A stretch of DNA of 64,000 nt, from assembly GCF_005937885.2 (NCBI RefSeq), contig NZ_CP042176.1, forward strand, positions 806,001 to 870,000, read 5' to 3'. Under the pieces are notes generated by a model. The model made no database searches. It saw nothing but the letters and a program-made list of their open reading frames with translations, and had not been told where the DNA came from. Position numbers and translations under genes: made by a program. The stretch's first letter is position 1, and each line of letters starts with the position of its first letter. Source of the stretch: Bradyrhizobium sp. KBS0727. Lineage in GTDB: Bacteria; Pseudomonadota; Alphaproteobacteria; Rhizobiales; Xanthobacteraceae. Of this stretch, positions 8,497 through 17,309 are shown piece by piece.

Positions 8497-9648
8497 ATGG
8501 CATTCGGACCATCCCGATGGGCCGCCTCAGAGGACCATGCCGTGTCGTTTTCGCTGCCCCCCGACGCCAACGGAATTCTGCCCGACCGCATGATCGCGGC
8601 GATGGCCGATGCGGGCCTCATTTTGCCCGAATACCCCTTTGTCGAAAGCCAGATCCAGCCGGCAAGCCTCGACCTGCGCCTCGGCGATATCGCCTACCGG
8701 GTGCGCGCGAGCTTCTTGCCCGGTCCGGGCGCCACCGTCGCCGAGCGCATCGACGAATTGAAGCTGCATGAAATAGATCTAAGCGACGGCGCGGTGCTGG
8801 AGACGAATTGCGTCTACATCGTCCCGCTGCTGGAAAGCCTGGCGCTGCCGCCCGAGATCGTCGCCGCCGCCAACCCCAAGAGTTCGACCGGTCGGCTCGA
8901 TGTGTTCACCCGCGTGATCGCCGACGGCACGCGCCGCTTCGACATGATAGGCGCCGGCTATCACGGCCCGCTCTATGCCGAGATCAGCCCGAAGACGTTT
9001 CCGGTGCTGCTGCGTGAGGGTTCGCGGCTCTCGCAGGTGCGCTTCCGTACCGGCGACGCCATCCTCAATGCCGACGAGCTCGACGCGCTGCACGCGGCCG
9101 AACGACTGGTCGATATCGACGACGCCGACCTCGCCAATGGCGTCGCGCTCAGCGTCGACCTGTCCGGCGAAAATACCAGCGGCTTCGTCGGTTACCGCGC
9201 CAAGCGCCACACCGGCGTGGTCGATATCGATCGCCGCGGCGGCTATGCGGTCGGCGAATTCTGGGAGCCGATCGAGGCGCGGCCCGACGGCAGCCTGATC
9301 CTCGACCCCGGCGAGTTCTACATTCTGGCCTCCAAGGAAGCCGTGCAGGTGCCACCGGACTACGCCGCGGAGATGGTGCCGTTCGATCCCCTGGTCGGCG
9401 AATTCCGCGTCCACTATGCCGGATTCTTCGATCCCGGTTTCGGCTATGCCGGCGCCGGCGGGCAGGGCTCGCGCGCGGTGCTAGAGGTGCGCTCGCGCGA
9501 AGTGCCGTTCATCCTCGAACACGGCCAGATCGTCGGGCGCCTCGTCTACGAGAAAATGCTGGCGCGGCCCGACGCGATGTACGGCCAGAAGATCGGCTCG
9601 AACTATCAAGCGCAGGGCCTGAAGCTTTCCAAGCATTTCAAGGTGTGA
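8497..9648 (+). CDS. dcd: 2'-Deoxycytidine 5'-triphosphate deaminase, long tandem-domain form
   Basis: 383 residues, about twice the size of E. coli Dcd, built from two dUTPase-like beta domains (roughly 20-210 and 215-383). Family features include QPASLDLRLG, the NPKSSTGRLDVFTRVI stretch and AEISPKTFPVLL in the first domain, and HYAGFFDPGFGYAG in the second. The enzyme feeds dUTP to the dTMP pathway. The ATG giving MAFGPSRWAA is used; a GTG 45 bases later (MSFSLPPDAN) is equally credible. It is monocistronic and divergent from metZ, so the metZ riboswitch and this gene's promoter share the 8411-8496 region. Confidence 0.88.
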   Translation: MAFGPSRWAASEDHAVSFSLPPDANGILPDRMIAAMADAGLILPEYPFVESQIQPASLDLRLGDIAYRVRASFLPGPGATVAERIDELKLHEIDLSDGAVLETNCVYIVPLLESLALPPEIVAAANPKSSTGRLDVFTRVIADGTRRFDMIGAGYHGPLYAEISPKTFPVLLREGSRLSQVRFRTGDAILNADELDALHAAERLVDIDDADLANGVALSVDLSGENTSGFVGYRAKRHTGVVDIDRRGGYAVGEFWEPIEARPDGSLILDPGEFYILASKEAVQVPPDYAAEMVPFDPLVGEFRVHYAGFFDPGFGYAGAGGQGSRAVLEVRSREVPFILEHGQIVGRLVYEKMLARPDAMYGQKIGSNYQAQGLKLSKHFKV

Positions 9649-9658
9649 GCGCCGGCCA

Positions 9659-11134
9659 TCAGCCCTTCGTCACGTGCACGCCCGGCCGCTCGCCCGAATT
9701 CCACTTACCGCCGATCGCGCGCTCGATCTGGGCCGCGAACTGAAGCAGCAGGCCGTCATTGGCCTGCTTTGCCTGCGCCTGAATGCCGAGCGGCAGCCCG
9801 TGTTCGTGCGTCGCCAGCGGCAACGAGATCGCGGGAATGCCGCAGAGATTGGCGAGCGGCGTGAACGCGAAGTTGCGCCACAGATTGCCGAACCAGTCGG
9901 CGACTGACGGGTTGTCGCTGATCGTGAGGTACTCCGTGGTGCCGACCTTCGGCGTCGGCAGCGCGGTGACCGGCGTCAGAATGATATCCCATTGCTCGAA
10001 GAAATCACCGAAGCCGCGCGATGTCGTGTTGAACACCGCCTGCATGCGCGCGCGTTCGGTGAAACTGGTGTGCCGGCCGGCTTCCCAGATCCGGATGTTG
10101 ACGGGTTCGATGAGGTCCGCCGGCGGCCGGTCGAGCCCGCGCGCGGCGAGCATGTTGCCGATCACCTGGGCGAAGTTGCTGACATAACACGTCGTCTGCG
10201 CCTCGAAGGCCGCGGGGAAGTCCAGTTCCGGCAGCGCGTAATCGACGTGATGGCCAAGGCCTTCGAGGAAGCGCCCGACCCGCTCAAGCTCGGCCGCAAT
10301 CTGCGCTGTCGCGCGATACTCGCCCCATTGATGCGAGAGCGCGATGCGGAGCCGGCCCGGATCGCGCGCGATCATTTCCATGTAAGGCTCCGGCGTGGTC
10401 CAGAACGGCATGAACTCGCCGGGCGCTGGACCCCGGCAGGCATCGACAAAGGCGGCGGTGTCGCGCACCGAACGCGACTGGCAGCCCTGGATCGAGACCA
10501 GCCCAGTCAGGTCCGACAGATGCGGTGCGAGCGAGAACACCCCGCGCGACACCTTCAGCCCGATATTGCCATTGACCCCGGCCGGAATCCGGATCGAACC
10601 CCCGCCATCGGTCGCATGCGCGATCGGGACTGCACCGGCCGCGACCATCGCGGCGCTGCCGGCCGACGATCCGCAGGTGGTGTAGTCGGTATTCCAGGGA
10701 TTGCGCGTGATATAGACGGCGGGATTTTCGGCCGAACTGCAGACCCCGAACTCCGGCGTGGTGGTCCGCCCGATCAGATTGAGTCCCGCGTGACGAAATT
10801 TTCCGGTCAGGAACGTATCTGACGTCGCGCGATTGCCGCGCATGATCAGCGATCCCATTTCCTGCAGCCGGCCCTTCATCGTCGGGCCGAGATCCTTCAT
10901 CAGGAAAGGTAGCCCGGCAAACGGCCCTTCGGGATTGGCGCCGTTGCTGACGGGATCGGCGATCGCGTCCTCGAATACTTCAACGACGGCCGACAGCGCG
11001 GGATTGACCTTGGCGATCCCTGCGGCCGCCTGCTTCGCCAATTCCTGTGCCGTGAGTTCGCCGTTCCTGACGCGCGCGGCCAGCGCCGTGCCGTCGTGCC
11101 GCGTCCACTCATCCCAGCTCATCGGCAATGTCAT
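9659..11134 (-). CDS. Amidase (amidase signature family)
   Basis: 491-residue amidase signature enzyme. The Ser-cisSer-Lys triad is visible: Lys80 in FLMKDLGP, the cis-Ser in TTCGSSAGSAA (about 157), and the nucleophile Ser180 in TDGGGSIRIPAG. Substrate is not predictable; relatives act on short amides, peptides or 6-aminohexanoate oligomers. The start MTLPMSWDEW is the first one matching the family; the same frame is open far upstream, but only as an antisense artefact of the next gene. It is divergent from the unknown gene at 11273. Confidence 0.9.
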   Translation of the reverse strand: MTLPMSWDEWTRHDGTALAARVRNGELTAQELAKQAAAGIAKVNPALSAVVEVFEDAIADPVSNGANPEGPFAGLPFLMKDLGPTMKGRLQEMGSLIMRGNRATSDTFLTGKFRHAGLNLIGRTTTPEFGVCSSAENPAVYITRNPWNTDYTTCGSSAGSAAMVAAGAVPIAHATDGGGSIRIPAGVNGNIGLKVSRGVFSLAPHLSDLTGLVSIQGCQSRSVRDTAAFVDACRGPAPGEFMPFWTTPEPYMEMIARDPGRLRIALSHQWGEYRATAQIAAELERVGRFLEGLGHHVDYALPELDFPAAFEAQTTCYVSNFAQVIGNMLAARGLDRPPADLIEPVNIRIWEAGRHTSFTERARMQAVFNTTSRGFGDFFEQWDIILTPVTALPTPKVGTTEYLTISDNPSVADWFGNLWRNFAFTPLANLCGIPAISLPLATHEHGLPLGIQAQAKQANDGLLLQFAAQIERAIGGKWNSGERPGVHVTKG

Positions 11135-11272
11135 GCAATCGATCCCTTCGGCGTGGCTTCGGACCATAGTTTCGCAAGCGTCGGCGTCAAGGCAATCCAG
11201 CCTCGCGCGCGGCGCATTGCGCCACCGCGCTCGCGATGACAATGTGCTTCCACAAGAAAAGGGAGTGAAGCG

Positions 11273-12334
11273 ATGACGGGGCAGGAGCGCGAACGCGAAG
11301 CGCAATGGACGAAGTGGCGCAGCGTCGCCGATCTCTACCATGCGTTTTTTACCGGCCTGATTCTCGCCGTGGTCTCCAGGCGCGGCACCGCGGATGCTGC
11401 CGAGTTCGTGTTCCGGGTATTCCGCCGCCAACAGCAGGAGCGCTTCCTGCCGGGGCTGGTCAAGCTCGGGCTCGATCATCTGCCGCCGGCGGTCGCGGCC
11501 GCGCGCTATCACTATCTCTCGAACTGGATCGGTGGTGTGCATGTCGAATACATGTACGAGACCGATCGCAAGGCCTGGATCCGCTATCCGCCGCCGCGCT
11601 GGATCTGGCGGGGAACGGCGATCTGCGGCGTGCCCGGCGAAGTCTCGCGCGCGATGCTGCGCGGATGGCACGCCAACAACGGCGTGGCGCTGGGCAATCT
11701 CAATCTCGGCTTCGTCTGCACCAAGCAGAGCGTCGACGGGCAGGACGGGCTCGAAGGCTACTACTGCGAATACGACCATCCGCTCGAGCTCGACGCGCGG
11801 CTGGTGTTCGCGCGGCATCTCGAAGCGCCGATGTTCGATCCGGCGACCGCGCCGGCGCTGCCGGTCGATAGCTGGCCCAAGCCGCGGCTGGAAAAAGCCT
11901 ATCGCAACTACGCGATGGAATATGTGAAGACGGCGGCGGCTGTGATGGTGCAGGTGTTCGGGCCGGAAGACGCCGGCTATCTGCTGCACCTGACCGGCAA
12001 ACTGATCGGCATGCAGTATTTCGACGAGATCGCGCGGAGCTTCGCGATGGACCAGGGAGCCGCGAAAGGTTCGGCGAAGGATTTCGTCGCCTTCCTGCGC
12101 GTGCTGTTCGAGTCGCAGGACGATGTCGCCGAGATCAGCGCCTCGGAGGGCGCATTCGAAGTTCGGCAGCAGACCTGGAAATTGATGGCTGATGTCGGCG
12201 ATTATCACCCGGCCTGTGCGAACGTTCTTAAAGGCCTGTTCGAGGGTCTGGCGGCCGGCTGTGGCCGCCACATTCCGGTGCACCTGAAGCCGCCAGTCGG
12301 CGGCAAGGCGCCGTTTGTCTGGTCGATCGGGTAG
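11273..12334 (+). CDS. Conserved hypothetical protein of unknown function
   Basis: 353 residues, cytoplasmic, no signal peptide or clear membrane helix. I do not recognise a family with confidence. The protein is rich in aromatics and has conserved-looking blocks: RYHYLSNWIGGVHVEYMYE, YPPPRW, RGWHANNGVALGNLNLGF, GLEGYYCEYDHPL and a HLTGKLIGMQYFDEI helix. Isolated Cys and His residues in these blocks could bind a metal. An L-2-aminothiazoline-4-carboxylate hydrolase-like fold is a guess only. It is divergent from the amidase and 120 bases upstream of the MATE gene on the same strand. Confidence 0.7.
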   Translation: MTGQEREREAQWTKWRSVADLYHAFFTGLILAVVSRRGTADAAEFVFRVFRRQQQERFLPGLVKLGLDHLPPAVAAARYHYLSNWIGGVHVEYMYETDRKAWIRYPPPRWIWRGTAICGVPGEVSRAMLRGWHANNGVALGNLNLGFVCTKQSVDGQDGLEGYYCEYDHPLELDARLVFARHLEAPMFDPATAPALPVDSWPKPRLEKAYRNYAMEYVKTAAAVMVQVFGPEDAGYLLHLTGKLIGMQYFDEIARSFAMDQGAAKGSAKDFVAFLRVLFESQDDVAEISASEGAFEVRQQTWKLMADVGDYHPACANVLKGLFEGLAAGCGRHIPVHLKPPVGGKAPFVWSIG

Positions 12335-12454
12335 AGAGACCTCGCTCGCCTGCAATCGTGCAGGCCCCCCTTGCGCCCCGTGCACAGGGAATCCTGCCCG
12401 GCCGTGGTAGGACAACACCGCGGCGCAGCAATCAGACTGCGCGCGGGAGACGAA

Positions 12455-13897
12455 ATGCCCGATATTGCCGTCGCCGAACTACCCGTAGACGAGGACGAGC
12501 GTCCGCTTCCGCCGCCGGAAGCGCCGGCGAAGAATGCGCTGCTCGATCGCCCGATCCTGCGGACGCTGCTGTGGCTCGCCTGGCCCAACGTGATTGCGCT
12601 CAGCGCCAGCACCTGCGTGGTCATCGCCGAGACCTCCTATATCGGCCGGCTCGGCGTCGAGTCGCTGGCCGCGATGGCGCTGGTGTTTCCCTGTGTAATC
12701 CTGACCATGACGATGTCGGGCGGCGCCATGGGCGGCGGCGTGGCTTCCGCGATCGCGCGTGCGCTCGGCGCCGGCGATGTCGAGCGCGCCTCGACGCTGG
12801 CCGCGCATGCGCTGCTGATCGGCCTCTGCTTCGGGCTGACCTTCATGCTCGGCATGCTGCTCTTCGGTCCGAAATTGCTGGAACTGCTCGGCGGCCGCGG
12901 CAACGTGCTGGCGCAGGCGATCGCCTATACGCAGATCTTCTTCGGCGGCGCCGTGGCGCCGTGGCTGATGAACACGATGGCCGGCGTTCTGCGCGGCACC
13001 GGCAACATGAAACTGCCGTCGCTGATGATGCTGTCGTCCGCGGTCTGCCAGATCATTCTCGGCGGCACGCTCGGCCTCGGCCTCGGCCCGATCCCGCAAT
13101 TCGGCATGCGCGGCGTCGCCGCAGGCTCCTTGACCGCCTATCTCATCAGCATCTCCGTGATGTCCTGGTACCTGTTTTCCGGACGGTCGCGCGTGGTTCC
13201 AAAAATCTTCGGCCTGCGGATTCAATGGGCGATGTTCTTCGACATCCTGAGGGTCGGCGCCATCTCCTGCTTCTCGCCGCTGCAATCGGTGCTGACCATC
13301 AGCATCTTCACCCACATGCTGGCGCGTTTCGGCACCGAAATTCTCGCCGGTTACGGCATCGGCGCGCGGCTTGAATTCCTGCTGACTTCGGTGTCGTTTG
13401 CGGTCGGCATCGCCTCGGTGCCGATGATCGGCATGTCGGTCGGCGCCGGGCGCATCGCGCGCGCCCGGCGCGTGGCCTGGAGCGCTGGATGTGTCTCGTT
13501 CCTCGCGGTCGGGACCATCGCGACCCTGATCGCGATCTTCCCCGATGTCTGGGTCAACCTCTTCACCAACGATGCCAGCGTGCGCGCCGCGAGCCACCAA
13601 TATCTGTCGACGGCGGCACCGATGTACGCCTTCATCGGGCTGGCGTCGTCGATGTATTTTTCATCGCAGGGCGCGGCCAAGGTGGTCGGCCCTGTGATGG
13701 CGCAGACCGCGCGGCTGCTGTTCATCGGCACCGGCGGCTGGTGGCTGTCGACCCACAATGCCACCGCCCATGACTTCTTCGTGCTGGCGTCCGCCTCGAT
13801 GGTGGTACTCGGCGTGCTGTCCTGCGCCAGCGTGATCCTGACAAGGTGGGGGCCGAAGCAGGTCGGTATTCCCGCGGCGCGGCCGGCGTTGTCGTGA
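12455..13897 (+). CDS. MATE family multidrug/metabolite efflux transporter
   Basis: 480-residue inner-membrane antiporter with about 12 helices in two homologous halves. The N-terminal half opens with LLWLAWPNVIALSAS and ETSYIGRLG, and the second half repeats the pattern at about residue 260 (ISCFSPLQSVLTISIFTHML). MNTMAGVLRGTGNMKLPS is a typical MATE loop. The start MPDIAVAELP is preceded by GGGAGA; an earlier in-frame ATG lies in antisense-like sequence. The substrate is unknown. A second MATE gene is at 37940, of a different (DinF-like) subgroup. Confidence 0.92.
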   Translation: MPDIAVAELPVDEDERPLPPPEAPAKNALLDRPILRTLLWLAWPNVIALSASTCVVIAETSYIGRLGVESLAAMALVFPCVILTMTMSGGAMGGGVASAIARALGAGDVERASTLAAHALLIGLCFGLTFMLGMLLFGPKLLELLGGRGNVLAQAIAYTQIFFGGAVAPWLMNTMAGVLRGTGNMKLPSLMMLSSAVCQIILGGTLGLGLGPIPQFGMRGVAAGSLTAYLISISVMSWYLFSGRSRVVPKIFGLRIQWAMFFDILRVGAISCFSPLQSVLTISIFTHMLARFGTEILAGYGIGARLEFLLTSVSFAVGIASVPMIGMSVGAGRIARARRVAWSAGCVSFLAVGTIATLIAIFPDVWVNLFTNDASVRAASHQYLSTAAPMYAFIGLASSMYFSSQGAAKVVGPVMAQTARLLFIGTGGWWLSTHNATAHDFFVLASASMVVLGVLSCASVILTRWGPKQVGIPAARPALS

Positions 13898-13916
13898 GAC
13901 GCGACAAATAGCGGCC

Positions 13917-13994
13917 GTCATTCCGGGGCGTGCGAAGCACGAACCCGGAATCTCGAGATTCCGGGTCTGGTCCTTCGGACCATCCCGGAATGAC
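13917..13994. repeat. Palindromic intergenic repeat, family A copy 2
   Basis: GTCATTCCGGGG to CCCGGAATGAC, with the perfect internal palindrome CCCGGAATCTCGAGATTCCG. It lies between the convergent MATE and SRPBCC genes. Confidence 0.85.
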
Positions 13995-14053
13995 TGAGTT
14001 CATAGCTATCCATCGCCGATACCTTCGGCCATGCCTGCCGCCCCCGACATCGA

Positions 14054-14455
14054 TCACGCGGCGTTGCGCCCTAATGCCTTCTGGATCGCCAGCGCGCCCT
14101 GGTCCATCTGCGCGTCGATATAGGGCGCGATCTCGTTCGGCAGCACGTCGGTGATCCAGACGAAACGGGTGCGTCCATCGCTCTCGGCAAAAACCTGCGC
14201 CGACGCGCTGTGCTGCTTCAGGCGTTCGCTGGCGATGGCATAGACCAGCCGGCGTCGCTTGTCGTCGCAATCGACCAGGGTTTCGCGGGCGACCGAACCG
14301 TTCGCAAACGTCACGATGCGGGCGTCGCCGTCGAGCTTGGTGTCGAGCACGAAGCCCGGGGCGAGCCTCGTATGCACCGCGCCGAAATCGCGCACCGCGT
14401 CCCAAACGTCGTCGGGATGCGCGTCGATGATGATGTCTTTGTAGATGGAAGCCAT
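14054..14455 (-). CDS. SRPBCC (START/polyketide cyclase-like) family protein
   Basis: 133 residues, one lipid-binding-type helix-grip domain: MASIYKDIIIDAHPDDVWDA at the N-terminus, WITDVLPNEIAPYIDAQMDQ in the long C-terminal helix. Such proteins bind hydrophobic ligands or catalyse cyclase/aromatase steps. Nothing in the sequence identifies the ligand. It is flanked on both sides by family A repeats and stands alone. Confidence 0.82.
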   Translation of the reverse strand: MASIYKDIIIDAHPDDVWDAVRDFGAVHTRLAPGFVLDTKLDGDARIVTFANGSVARETLVDCDDKRRRLVYAIASERLKQHSASAQVFAESDGRTRFVWITDVLPNEIAPYIDAQMDQGALAIQKALGRNAA

Positions 14456-14482
14456 GGATGAGTCCTCTTGTCTGTTACGTTC

Positions 14483-14562
14483 GTCATTCCGGGATGGTCA
14501 GAAGGACCAGACCCGGAATCTCGAGATTCCGGGTTCGATGCTTTGCATCGCCCCGGAATGAC
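14483..14562. repeat. Palindromic intergenic repeat, family A copy 3
   Basis: GTCATTCCGGGA to CCCCGGAATGAC with the same CCCGGAATCTCGAGATTCCG core as copy 2. It lies between the SRPBCC and VOC genes, in the promoter region of the former. Confidence 0.85.
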
Positions 14563-14580
14563 ATTCGTGATGGTCGCAGC

Positions 14581-14940
14581 TTACGTGCACACCGCCTCGA
14601 CATTATTGCCGTCGGGGTCGGTCAAGAACGCCGCGTAATAGGTCGGGCTGTAATCGGCGCGCGGTCCGGCGCCGCCATTGTCGCGGCCGCCGGCTTTCAG
14701 GCCTGCGATGTGAAATTTTCCGACCGCCGCATGATCGGGCGCGCGGAACGCGACATGCGCACCGGTGCCTGAATTTCCCTTGTGCAGATGCAGCCAGAGC
14801 GCAGGCTGGTCCTTGGGGCCGAAGCCTGCGCCGGAATCATCCCGCGAGCAGAGCACATAGCCGAGGGGGGCGAGCGCCGCGGTATAGAAGCGAACGCTGG
14901 CGTCGAGATTTCCGACGCGCAATCCGATGTGGTCGTACAT
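14581..14940 (-). CDS. VOC (glyoxalase/bleomycin-resistance fold) family protein
   Basis: 119 residues, a single pair of beta-alpha-beta-beta-beta modules. MYDHIGLRVGNLDASVRFY carries the first metal-ligand His (His4), and the C-terminal TDPDGNNVEAVC holds the usual Glu. Possible lactoylglutathione lyase-like or dioxygenase-like activity; the substrate cannot be read from the sequence. It is transcribed in the same direction as the AraC gene 55 bases upstream, with which it may be co-expressed. Confidence 0.85.
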   Translation of the reverse strand: MYDHIGLRVGNLDASVRFYTAALAPLGYVLCSRDDSGAGFGPKDQPALWLHLHKGNSGTGAHVAFRAPDHAAVGKFHIAGLKAGGRDNGGAGPRADYSPTYYAAFLTDPDGNNVEAVCT

Positions 14941-14995
14941 GGTGTTCTCCAGTAATAAGCGCGCGAGATTGCCGCGCGGCCTGGAGTAACCCTAG

Positions 14996-15835
14996 TCAGT
15001 TGAGGGCAAGGTGTTCTTGGAGAATCTTGCGATCACCCCGCGAAGCCTGGCGGAACTTCAGCGGCGAGGCGCCGGCGGCGCGGTGGAACGTGCGTACGAA
15101 ATTGGAGAGGTCGCCGAAACCGACATCGTAGGCGATATCGGTGATCGCGCTGTCGTCGTCGGCCAGCCGCCGCGCCGCGTGGCGCAGCCGCGAGCGCACC
15201 AGATATTGATGCGGGGTGACGCCGAGCGTGTCCGAGAACAGCCGCAGGAAATGGAACGGGCTGATGCCGGCCTGATCGGCGGCGTCTTCCAGGCCGATGG
15301 CCCGGTGTGAATGCGCATCGATCCACAATGCGGTTTCGACCGCACGGCGGCGGTCGCGGGCGGCGAGGAAGGCGGCCTTGCGCGGCTTGCCGGAGGCCAC
15401 TTCGACAAAGCGGCTCGCCAGCAGCTGGCCGATTTCGTCGAGGCCGATGTCGCTGTTGCCATCTGCCGCCGATTGCGCCAGCTCGCCGAGCACCACCAGT
15501 TCCGGCAGCGGCGGCGCGCAACCGGCCTGCCAGATCGCCTTGCTGTCGCCGAACGTCTCCACCAGTTCCGCGCTCAGGAAAAACGACAGGCACTCGTCGC
15601 CGCAGACGTGCTCATGGGTGCAGGTATATTCGTCGCCGGGATGGCCGATCAGCACCGATCCCGCCACCAGCTCATGGGACTTGCCGCGGCTGTGCAGGCC
15701 GAAACTGCCCTTGCGCACATAGGAGATCGAGTAACAGCGATGGTGTTCGGCGAACGGCCTGTCGCCCGGCCCGGCGTCGCAGCGGAAGTCGGATACCGAG
15801 ATCGATGGGCGCTCGAGCAGCGTGGTCGCGGTCAT
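14996..15835 (-). CDS. AraC family transcriptional regulator
   Basis: 279 residues. The C-terminal about 100 residues hold two helix-turn-helix motifs: [19 protein letters not shown] and [20 protein letters not shown]. The N-terminal half looks like a cupin-type sensor ([38 protein letters not shown]), with a His/Cys cluster near residues 72-82 that could bind a metal or sense redox state. It sits 55 bases upstream of the VOC gene on the same strand and may control it. The inducer is unknown. Confidence 0.9.
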   Translation of the reverse strand: MTATTLLERPSISVSDFRCDAGPGDRPFAEHHRCYSISYVRKGSFGLHSRGKSHELVAGSVLIGHPGDEYTCTHEHVCGDECLSFFLSAELVETFGDSKAIWQAGCAPPLPELVVLGELAQSAADGNSDIGLDEIGQLLASRFVEVASGKPRKAAFLAARDRRRAVETALWIDAHSHRAIGLEDAADQAGISPFHFLRLFSDTLGVTPHQYLVRSRLRHAARRLADDDSAITDIAYDVGFGDLSNFVRTFHRAAGASPLKFRQASRGDRKILQEHLALN

Positions 15836-15844
15836 CCCGCCAAT

Positions 15845-16423
15845 TTAGGTAGGCGCCCGTGGCGGCGCAACGGGCAGCAGCACGTCAAACAGGGTCTTGC
15901 TCGAGGTCGGGTGGGCGCCCTCGATCGACAGCAGCCGCCGCTTGGAGATGGCCCCACCATTCGGCGATATCTTGTCGGCATAGTGGCCCGCCTCGAGCAC
16001 GCGATGGCAGGGCACGATGATCATGAAGGGGTTGCGGGCGATCGCCTGCACCACCGAATAGACTGCCCCCGAGGCGCGCAGGCCGGCGGCGATCTCGGCA
16101 TAGGTACGGGTTTCCCCGCGCGGGATCTGGCGGGCGAGCGCGTAGACGCGCTGGTTGAAGGCCGGGATGCCGGTCACGTCGAGCGCGACGTCGGAGAAAT
16201 CGCTGTTCCCGCCGCGCAGCAGCGCCACGATGCCTTCGATCGCGATCTCGGCATTCAGCGGCGGGCGAAGTTCGCGGGTGTCGGGATAGAGCTGGAATAG
16301 CCGCCGGCGCGTATCGATCTCGCGGGCCTCGGGGAGCTGTACGCCGATGACACCGGATGGCCCCCATGCGATGCCGCACCGGCCAATCCCCGTATCGAAT
16401 ATGGTGTACCCACGCCCCGTCAT
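15845..16423 (-). CDS. ogt: Methylated-DNA-[protein]-cysteine S-methyltransferase
   Basis: Suicide repair protein that removes O6-alkyl groups from guanine. 192 residues; the alkyl acceptor is Cys139 in IVPCHRVL, preceded by the Tyr/Arg helix (RGETRTYAEIA, VVQAIARNP). The start MTGRGYTIF is chosen because the same frame further upstream is only the antisense of tRNA-Gly, giving a well-known artefactual ERAKGIEPS peptide. It lies just 9 bases from the AraC gene start and on the same strand, so it may be co-transcribed upstream of it. Confidence 0.9.
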   Translation of the reverse strand: MTGRGYTIFDTGIGRCGIAWGPSGVIGVQLPEAREIDTRRRLFQLYPDTRELRPPLNAEIAIEGIVALLRGGNSDFSDVALDVTGIPAFNQRVYALARQIPRGETRTYAEIAAGLRASGAVYSVVQAIARNPFMIIVPCHRVLEAGHYADKISPNGGAISKRRLLSIEGAHPTSSKTLFDVLLPVAPPRAPT

Positions 16424-16564
16424 ACGCCACCGCCCCGGACGGGACCATAACACCGTCCCAAACCGGCGCATCTGGAATCTTTGCGATCGGTTAAGGGCGG
16501 GGGCGGAAGCCGACGGAACACCTTGGCGGATGGCGCGGGGTCGGCTAATCAAGGGCGAGCATTC

Positions 16565-16638
16565 GCGGGCGTAGTTCAATGGTAGAACGGCAGCTTCCCA
16601 AGCTGCATACGAGGGTTCGATTCCCTTCGCCCGCTCCA
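16565..16638 (+). tRNA. tRNA-Gly (anticodon CCC)
   Basis: Complete cloverleaf: acceptor GCGGGCG pairs with CGCCCGC, the anticodon arm is GCAGC-TTCCCAA-GCTGC, giving anticodon CCC for GGG codons, and the T arm is GAGGGTTCGATTCCCTT. The terminal CCA is encoded (16636-16638). It marks the left edge of a small accessory pocket that reaches to about 18700. Confidence 0.95.
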
Positions 16639-16680
16639 AATTTTCAGGCCGCGCGAAGCGGAATATGCTAGGCTGGGCCC

Positions 16681-16899
16681 ATGGTTAGAACGCTCGAACA
16701 AGCCATTGCGCAAATTTCCCGTCTACCGGACGCCGATCAGGAAAACATCGGCCGCAAGCTGCTTTCGCACGTCGAAAAGCTCAATTCGCTTCGCGGTGAG
16801 ATCGACCGGGGAATTAGTTCGCTCGATGCGGGCCAGGGCAGCGCGCTGAATATCGAAGATTTCCTTCGCAGGAAGAATTCAAGCCGTGGTGGGGCTTAG
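16681..16899 (+). CDS. Antitoxin-like small protein (upstream of ParE/RelE-type toxin)
   Basis: 72 residues, charged and mostly helical: MVRTLEQAIAQISRLPDADQ, then a coiled region (LLSHVEKLNSLRGEID) and NIEDFLRRKNSSR at the C-terminus. The small size, position directly before a ParE/RelE-like gene and the overlap with its GTG start fit an addiction-module antidote. It has no obvious ribbon-helix-helix at the N-terminus. A diverged copy of its last 16 codons remains at 18182-18230. Confidence 0.65.
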   Translation: MVRTLEQAIAQISRLPDADQENIGRKLLSHVEKLNSLRGEIDRGISSLDAGQGSALNIEDFLRRKNSSRGGA

Positions 16900-17205
16900 G
16901 CCCCCAACTATTTGGTCGCCAGAGGCTCTCGCGGATGTTGACCGCCTTTGGGACTACTACGCTCACATTGCAGGGCGGGCGACTGCGGACAAGATCATCC
17001 GCCAGATCGCGAAAGTCGTTAAAACTCTTGATGACTTTCCTTCGGCGGGACGTACGCGTGACGAAGTTCGTCCGGGCCTGCGTTCACTCGCCGCCTCTCC
17101 CCAGGTCGTATTTATCGTTTGAACAACGGTCGGCCGGAAATCGTGCGTGTGCTCGATGGACGGCAGGATATTGAGGAAATTTTTGCCGATGACGAGAGGG
17201 ACTAG
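16886..17205 (+). pseudogene. ParE/RelE-family toxin, frameshifted
   Basis: The first part encodes the expected toxin N-terminus (TIWSPEALADVDRLWDYYAH, then IAKVVKTLDDFPSAGRTRDE and GLRSLAASP). The frame then shifts by minus one near the CTCCCC run at about 17096-17102. The rest of the domain, IYRLNNGRPEIVRVLDGRQD followed by IEEIFADDERD, continues in the neighbouring frame to a TAG at 17203. One extra C in that run would restore SPPGRIYRL and a full-length toxin of about 106 residues. In the sequence as given the product ends early at VVFIV. It is either a real inactivating deletion or a sequencing error. Confidence 0.75.
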
Positions 17206-17230
17206 TCAGATGCGGGCGGAACGGCCGAAG

Positions 17231-17290
17231 GCGTAAGCCCGCCGAGGAATACGGTGTTGGCGGATCGCGCTACGCTGATCCGCCTTACGC
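17231..17290. repeat. Short intergenic inverted repeat
   Basis: Outer arms GCGTAAG / CTTACGC and inner arms GGCGGATC / GATCCGCC form a nested hairpin between the toxin remnant and the next small gene. The pattern resembles the 21266-21346 element. Confidence 0.6.
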
Positions 17291-17309
17291 GCGGCCAGGG
17301 AGGGGAGCA

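Noticed and set aside
11135..12418. Upstream extension making the amidase frame 919 codons long
   Set aside because: It runs antisense through the unknown gene at 11273-12334; the amidase family begins at MTLPMSWDEW.
16424..16639. N-terminal extension of the ogt reading frame starting MERAKGIEPS
   Set aside because: It is the antisense translation of tRNA-Gly, a common annotation artefact; the gene is taken to start at MTGRGYTIF.
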